64,000 bases of DNA. Source: Nymphaea colorata. Its lineage: Eukaryota; Streptophyta; Magnoliopsida; Nymphaeales; Nymphaeaceae. Both the position numbers and the translations under genes were made by a program. Positions 59,440 through 64,000 of this stretch are shown here, one piece after another. The stretch is taken from positions 20,980,854 to 21,044,853 of the forward strand of contig NC_045143.1 in the NCBI RefSeq assembly GCF_008831285.2. The letters are read 5' to 3'. Under the pieces are notes generated by a model. It worked only from the letters and a program-made list of their open reading frames with translations. It did not search any database and had not been told where the DNA came from. The stretch's first letter is position 1; each line of letters starts with the position of its first letter.

Positions 59440-59760
59440 AGTTCAAAATTTCGAAAATACCCCTTGTTTTCAAAGATAAGTTTGAATTTCTCAAAATGCC
59501 CTTGATTTTATCTAAATATTCTTCAAATTTTCGAAAAATACCCTCAAATTTCATCAAAATACCCTCCATTGAAGTGGTAGGCCATACCTGGGATGGCCAG
59601 GCTAGTCTTGCGTAGGCCAGCCCTTGACTGGCCAGGCCAGGCTAAGCTAGGGCTATGGATAACGGGCCCAACTCGCGGCTACCTAGAACATGCCAGGATA
59701 GGCATGTGGCCTTTTTAGGCCAGGCTTAGGCTGGGGGGGCCTTGGGGCGCAGACTGCCCC
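59440..59760 (+). repeat. Degenerate AAAATACCCT repeats, then a GGCCAGGC-rich patch
   Basis: From 59440 to 59575 the word AAAATACCCT or near variants recur. From 59580 to 59760 the DNA turns GC-rich with many GGCCAGGC/TAGGCC words. No gene. Confidence 0.5.
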
Positions 59761-59884
59761 TAGCATGGTCAACCCATCTTTGGATAGATTTGACTCTTTT
59801 ATTCCTTTTAAGCTATTTTTGAGCCAATAATAACTAATTAATGACTTAGTACACTTTAAAATATTACTGTAATAAACTTGGGCC

Positions 59885-60198
59885 TCTTCCAGCTATAAAT
59901 ATCACCTCTTCTTGGTTCTTCTCTCTCTTCTTTTAGTTACCTTCCTCTTTCAACATCCATCTTATCCATCTTTCTCTTCTTCTTCTTCATTTGTTTTTCT
60001 TGTTTGGCTCTCTTCATCGTCAACATCAAGCCTTCATTTCCAACAAGAGGGGACCTTGAAGGAGCTCATGATCAACTCTTAGAGGAGAATTTTAACCAAT
60101 TTGAGCCGCCATCAAGGGGTTTGCCTGCAAGAGCCAAGGAACCGACTCCTTGTCAAATTTTTTTCCATCATAAAGTACATAGATCTTTCATTTTTTAG
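59885..60198 (+). other. TATA-like box with pyrimidine-rich leader and a 64-codon frame
   Basis: GCTATAAATATCACC near 59891 looks like a plant core promoter. It is followed by a C/T-rich leader and a short frame (60004-60198) that matches no family. This could equally be part of an LTR; no direct-repeat partner was found in the window. Confidence 0.25.
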
Positions 60199-61420
60199 AT
60201 TTTTTTCCTTATCTCCATTTCATGGCTAGCCGACGAAGGTATAAAGTCTTTCCGGAATAAAGGATCATCATTGAAGCTTGAGAAGCATGACTAAGGCAAG
60301 TCTTCTCTTTATTCTCTATTTTGATTAGAATTTTTTTTCATCTCTATTTTCATCTTATTTATTTTTCTTTCCCATTATTTGTCTTTCTCTCTCTTAACTA
60401 GCTTCTCTCTTTTTTTATTTTTTTCTCCTTCTCCCTTTTATTGATCTTCCTTTTTTATTTTCTCTCATTTTCAAACTTCTCTCCTCATTTTAAACTTCTT
60501 TTCTCCCATTTATATGAATCTCTTTGGAAAATCTCTTTTTCTTTTTTCATTCTCTCATTCTCTTTTAATCTCTTTGTCTCTCTTTTTCAAGCAAAAGCCA
60601 TTTTGTATAAAGCACCCAAAAATCAAAATCAATGTTGGTACACAAACATATGGTGACCATGATGAGGCCAGTTATCATCTAACTAGCCCTTTTATTTGCG
60701 CATTTCAAATTTTAAAATGTTATTCTTAATGCCAACATTAATCATGCACCTATTTTTGTGGCCTTGATCATATCGACATTCCATTACATATATCTTTAGT
60801 TATGTTTTGGTCATATGACTTTTCTTGCATCTAGGACTAAGTGAATATGCTTAATCATGTTCACTTAGACTTACAATTTAAGTACAACCTTCCTTAGTTT
60901 AGAAGTTGATTGAAGACAATGTTTGCTTCCTTCATGTTTTAATATCCATCTTAAGCAACATTGCATTATAAAAAACTGATTTTTTATATTTGCTCACATT
61001 TTAAAATTTATTTTACTTATTTGCCCTGGTCATCATGTTGCCGGGTTTGGACTTGGATAATAGCACAAGACTGAGTTTTATAACTGGACACATCAAGGGC
61101 AGGAAAGCCCCTCATTAGTATCATGAGTAGTTGCTTATGATATATCAATGAATGACTATGGAGAAAGGAGAAAACCTACCTTTAGATGCCTAGTGGAACA
61201 GACTATGTGCGTTACTAAGACTTTTGGCTTAGGTACATTGACATATTTTATCTTGAACAATCATAAATAATCAAACCAAATTCAATTAGGCTCTTATACC
61301 CCCTTTTCAAAAATGTGCATGATAGATGTATGTAACTATAGGAAGTATTGGATGTGCATATCATTAGAAAGTTGTTCCCCAATTGCCTCTCTGTTTTTTG
61401 AAGGCATGGGGAGGAAGGCG
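60199..61420. other. T/C-rich then AT-rich intergenic DNA
   Basis: A strongly pyrimidine-rich stretch (about 60300-60590), then AT-rich DNA. No gene recognised. Confidence 0.5.
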
Positions 61421-62640
61421 GACGTGAGCAGCCGCCTCGCACAGTGAGCTATCTGCCCACTGACTCGGTCCGACAGGCCAAGTCCAGCCTGTCAAACCAG
61501 GTCAGACCATAAAACTCACCCGGGCCTTAACAAAGACCCAGGCCAGACTCCGATTCGAGAAAATTGTATAGGGGTCCCATCATGGATCCACCCAAAACGA
61601 ACTGGAACCCACCCGAGTGACCATTCCTTGGGTCGGGTTTACAAAATTTGTGGTTCCGCCCCGCACACACAAAACGGGATCCGCGTCCCTCGTGTCTGTG
61701 CCGCGCTGTGTCCCGCATCACTAGATGCTGTGTGCCACTTCAGAATCCGCTGGTCGTGTCTGGATGTGTCTCTCCATCGCGTTCTCAGTTGCTCGTCGTG
61801 TCCCACTTCACCAACATTGCGTGTCCCACCTAGAGTCAGCCGTATCAGCCGAGCGCATGGGAGGATTTGGTATGGCCCACCTAAAGTCAGTCGTATCAAC
61901 CAAGGGCATGAGAGGGGACCAGGCACGAAGGAGGGTCGTGGGTGCCCCTGGTTTCCCTTTCCAAGGGCCAAGTGAGGTTATACATCGACCCAAGGAGGCA
62001 AGTGAAGGATGTAAGCTCGATGAGATGGCGCCCAATAGCACCAAGAGGCCAGCAAGGGAAGCTATACCACGCGCTGTCGAGGGAGCAGGGGCCAAGGCCC
62101 CGGTACGGCGGCCAAGAGATATTGCACACTTGCGGGGTCAGCCGCAGTCACAAGGAGGACAGTTCAACATTGGACCAAAGGGGTTAAGGGAGGTTAGCTC
62201 CATTTCTCCTACCGCAACAAGTTGTTGGATGCTACAACCACACAGAGCCAAGGGCCACCGCACGCTGCTGACAGATGGAGATGCAAGTGTCGCCCGCCTC
62301 GATCGAGAGTGGGTGAGACGTACTAGCACATGAGGTCGAGGAGGCCGTGGCCACGCGATGGGATCAAGCGGGCGCGGCTGGGCACAGTCTAGCCGGAGCT
62401 CGATTGCTTATTGCTCACGGGACACGATGCAAGGTTAGGTGGGACACGCCGGGTTATTAGTGACACGAGCAAGGAAGACAACCCGGATGCGACCGAAGGG
62501 TCGGAAGTGGGACACAAACATCGGTATGGCGGGACTTGCTGACGAGATGGTGACATGCAGAGGAAACACGACACCTGACATTGTGCCGGACACGGATCCC
62601 ATTTTTGTATTACGGATAAAGCTCTGAATCCGTTGTGAGA
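61421..62640. other. GC-rich block without recognisable genes
   Basis: Composition jumps to clearly GC-rich. Overlapping frames occur on both strands (for example 61725-62333 on +), as expected by chance in GC-rich DNA. The edges show loosely inverted words, AAAACGGGATCCG (61672) and CGGATCCCATTTTTGTATTACGG read in two parts (62587-62610), hinting at a repeat element. No domain was recognised. Confidence 0.35.
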
Positions 62641-64000
62641 TCCAACTCGAACCCGTTTATTTTTGGATTTTGATCTAATGCAGGCGGCCGCAACCCGAAC
62701 CTGATTTGGTTTGTCTATACCACTTGCGAACCCGGGTTTTTAGTTTTGATTTGGCCGGTTCGGGCGATTCGAACCCGCTCGAACTCGTTCTACAACCATT
62801 AGCAGCTGGTCGAACCGATCCGACCGGGAGCCATGCGTCACACGTGTGAATTGGCTCTCTCGGTTTTGCGCCAAAGCGACCGACAAGGCCGGTCTTTCCT
62901 TTTTTGCACTTGATAAATTCTCTTGCGATGGAGAGGGAGGGGCTTTTTTTCAAAACACTGTATCAACAGAGCTCTGAAGATTAGTACCAGAGGGTTCCCA
63001 GTGCCCATTCGCAAGCGGTTCTTCAAAAAATCACCATTCTATCTGTGCTTCTTTTCTTCCTCCAAAAAAAAAAATCCAAAATGCCCATCGAAGAGCACCC
63101 GATGTGGAACTTCGGACGATTTCTTCCAGCGGGAACAAATGCGGGTGGCCCCTTGGCAATGTGGATCTTCCAAGGCGGTGACCAGTAAATCCTATTCCCT
63201 TTCCAACACGCAGGTGGCTTTTCGGACCACGAAACAGACCTCGCCGGTGACCTCCATCCCCCGACCTGACGACATGCTTCCTGGCGGAAACATCGTTTCA
63301 TGTTACTTTTTCATTGGCTTTCCGTGTTATTCTAGTGTCCGCCAACACTAAGTCAATGGTTTGACGTCGTGCTTGATACCACTCGAGAGGATCCACTTCC
63401 ACCAATCGAGTGTGAGATACCTCCGCCAGGACCCAAGACGAACGCAGCGCCTGTGATCTTGAAAGTGAGAAGTTCGCACCCTGGGATCTGCTTGCTTCCC
63501 CGAATGAATGATATTGGTCACACGACCGTCTGATAAGGTCTTCAGACTCTCCCTATTGTGAGTTTCCTATTCATTCAACCCGAACATGACTCTTGTGCGA
63601 TTCCGAGGGACTGCTATGAGCGACAAAGTGAAGAATGGCGGACATCTCTGACGGGAGGACCTGCATTATGATGATCTGCAAACGAAGAGCGGAATAAAAA
63701 TTAAATCCCTGCCTCTCCAGAAATCACAAATCTCTCGGCCTTGCATGAATATGGTGAATTGTTTCCACCTCATCCACTCTCTGTTTTTCGAAATAATGGC
63801 CTAATTGTTAATTGCGATGTCCCCCTTGAATGCCTGCAAGCTCAAACCTGCCCACCGAGAGGAGATGTTGAGAACCCTGCTTCCCCAGAATTGCATAAAT
63901 TTGGGATACTCGCATCTCCGGTGAAGTGTTTCGACAACTAACTCTTTGTTTCACTGGATTTTTTTTGAATTCGATGCAACCTGAACTCCCTCCCGTTTGA
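62641..64000. other. Window end, unclassified, with short coding-like fragments
   Basis: Repeated CCCGAACC/GGTTCG words at 62640-62830. A + strand frame without ATG at about 63336-63533 reads proline-rich (LPPIECEIPPPGPKTNAAPV), and 63741-63941 holds a cysteine-containing 66-codon frame. Neither matches a family I know. No clear gene. Confidence 0.3.

Noticed and set aside
60004-60198. 64-codon gene behind a TATA-like box
   Set aside because: No homology and no conserved motif; kept only as a low-confidence regulatory-looking region.
61725-62333. 202-codon + strand frame
   Set aside because: GC-rich DNA with overlapping frames on both strands and no recognisable domain; chance is the better explanation.

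Overview
This is nuclear DNA from a flowering plant. Three things show it: degenerate Ty1/copia and Ty3/gypsy LTR retrotransposons, hAT and FAR1/MULE-type DNA transposon remains with many MITE-like inverted repeats, and two plant-type genes (an intron-containing class II eIF4E and a lectin receptor kinase). The sequence is mostly AT-rich and repeat-dense, with long CT/GA and AT microsatellites. I cannot name the species from the sequence.

Layout. 1-3064: the 3' part of a decayed Ty1/copia element on the + strand, with a candidate LTR. 3065-7100: a heavily decayed Ty3/gypsy element (+). 8630-19801 (- strand): the first of two intact genes, a six-exon nCBP/4EHP-type cap-binding protein of 238 codons. 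Its first intron is 8.9 kb and holds a 3.1-kb hAT transposon (14290-17406) with terminal inverted repeats and a near-perfect 8-bp target duplication. Intron 3 has a GC-AG splice pair. 20-28 kb: intergenic DNA with tandem duplications, a small MITE and an unrecognised coding-like GC-rich patch. 28288-34118: a structurally complete but decayed Ty1/copia element (-), with both LTRs, a Met-tRNA primer binding site, a polypurine tract, gag, pol and a 5' leader built of about 185-bp tandem repeats. 38296-38695: a TRIM-like miniature element. 41673-43736 (-): the second intact gene, a single-exon L-type lectin receptor kinase of 687 residues. 44.2-46.4 kb and 49.0-51.0 kb: a diverged direct duplication of about 2 kb. 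52.4-54.6 kb: a decayed minisatellite, a hAT-type MITE and a FAR1/FRS-MULE pseudogene. 54.6-64 kb: intergenic, ending in a GC-rich block without recognisable genes.

The two intact genes are functionally unrelated: one acts in mRNA cap binding and translation, the other is a plasma-membrane receptor kinase. Nothing looks like an operon, CRISPR array or phage, and I did not find a convincing new biological system. The most unusual observations are a 24-bp stretch of RNase H sequence copied into the reverse transcriptase of the 28-34 kb copia element, the tandem-repeat leader of that same element, the GC-AG intron and hAT-bearing giant intron of the nCBP gene, and the TRIM-like element.
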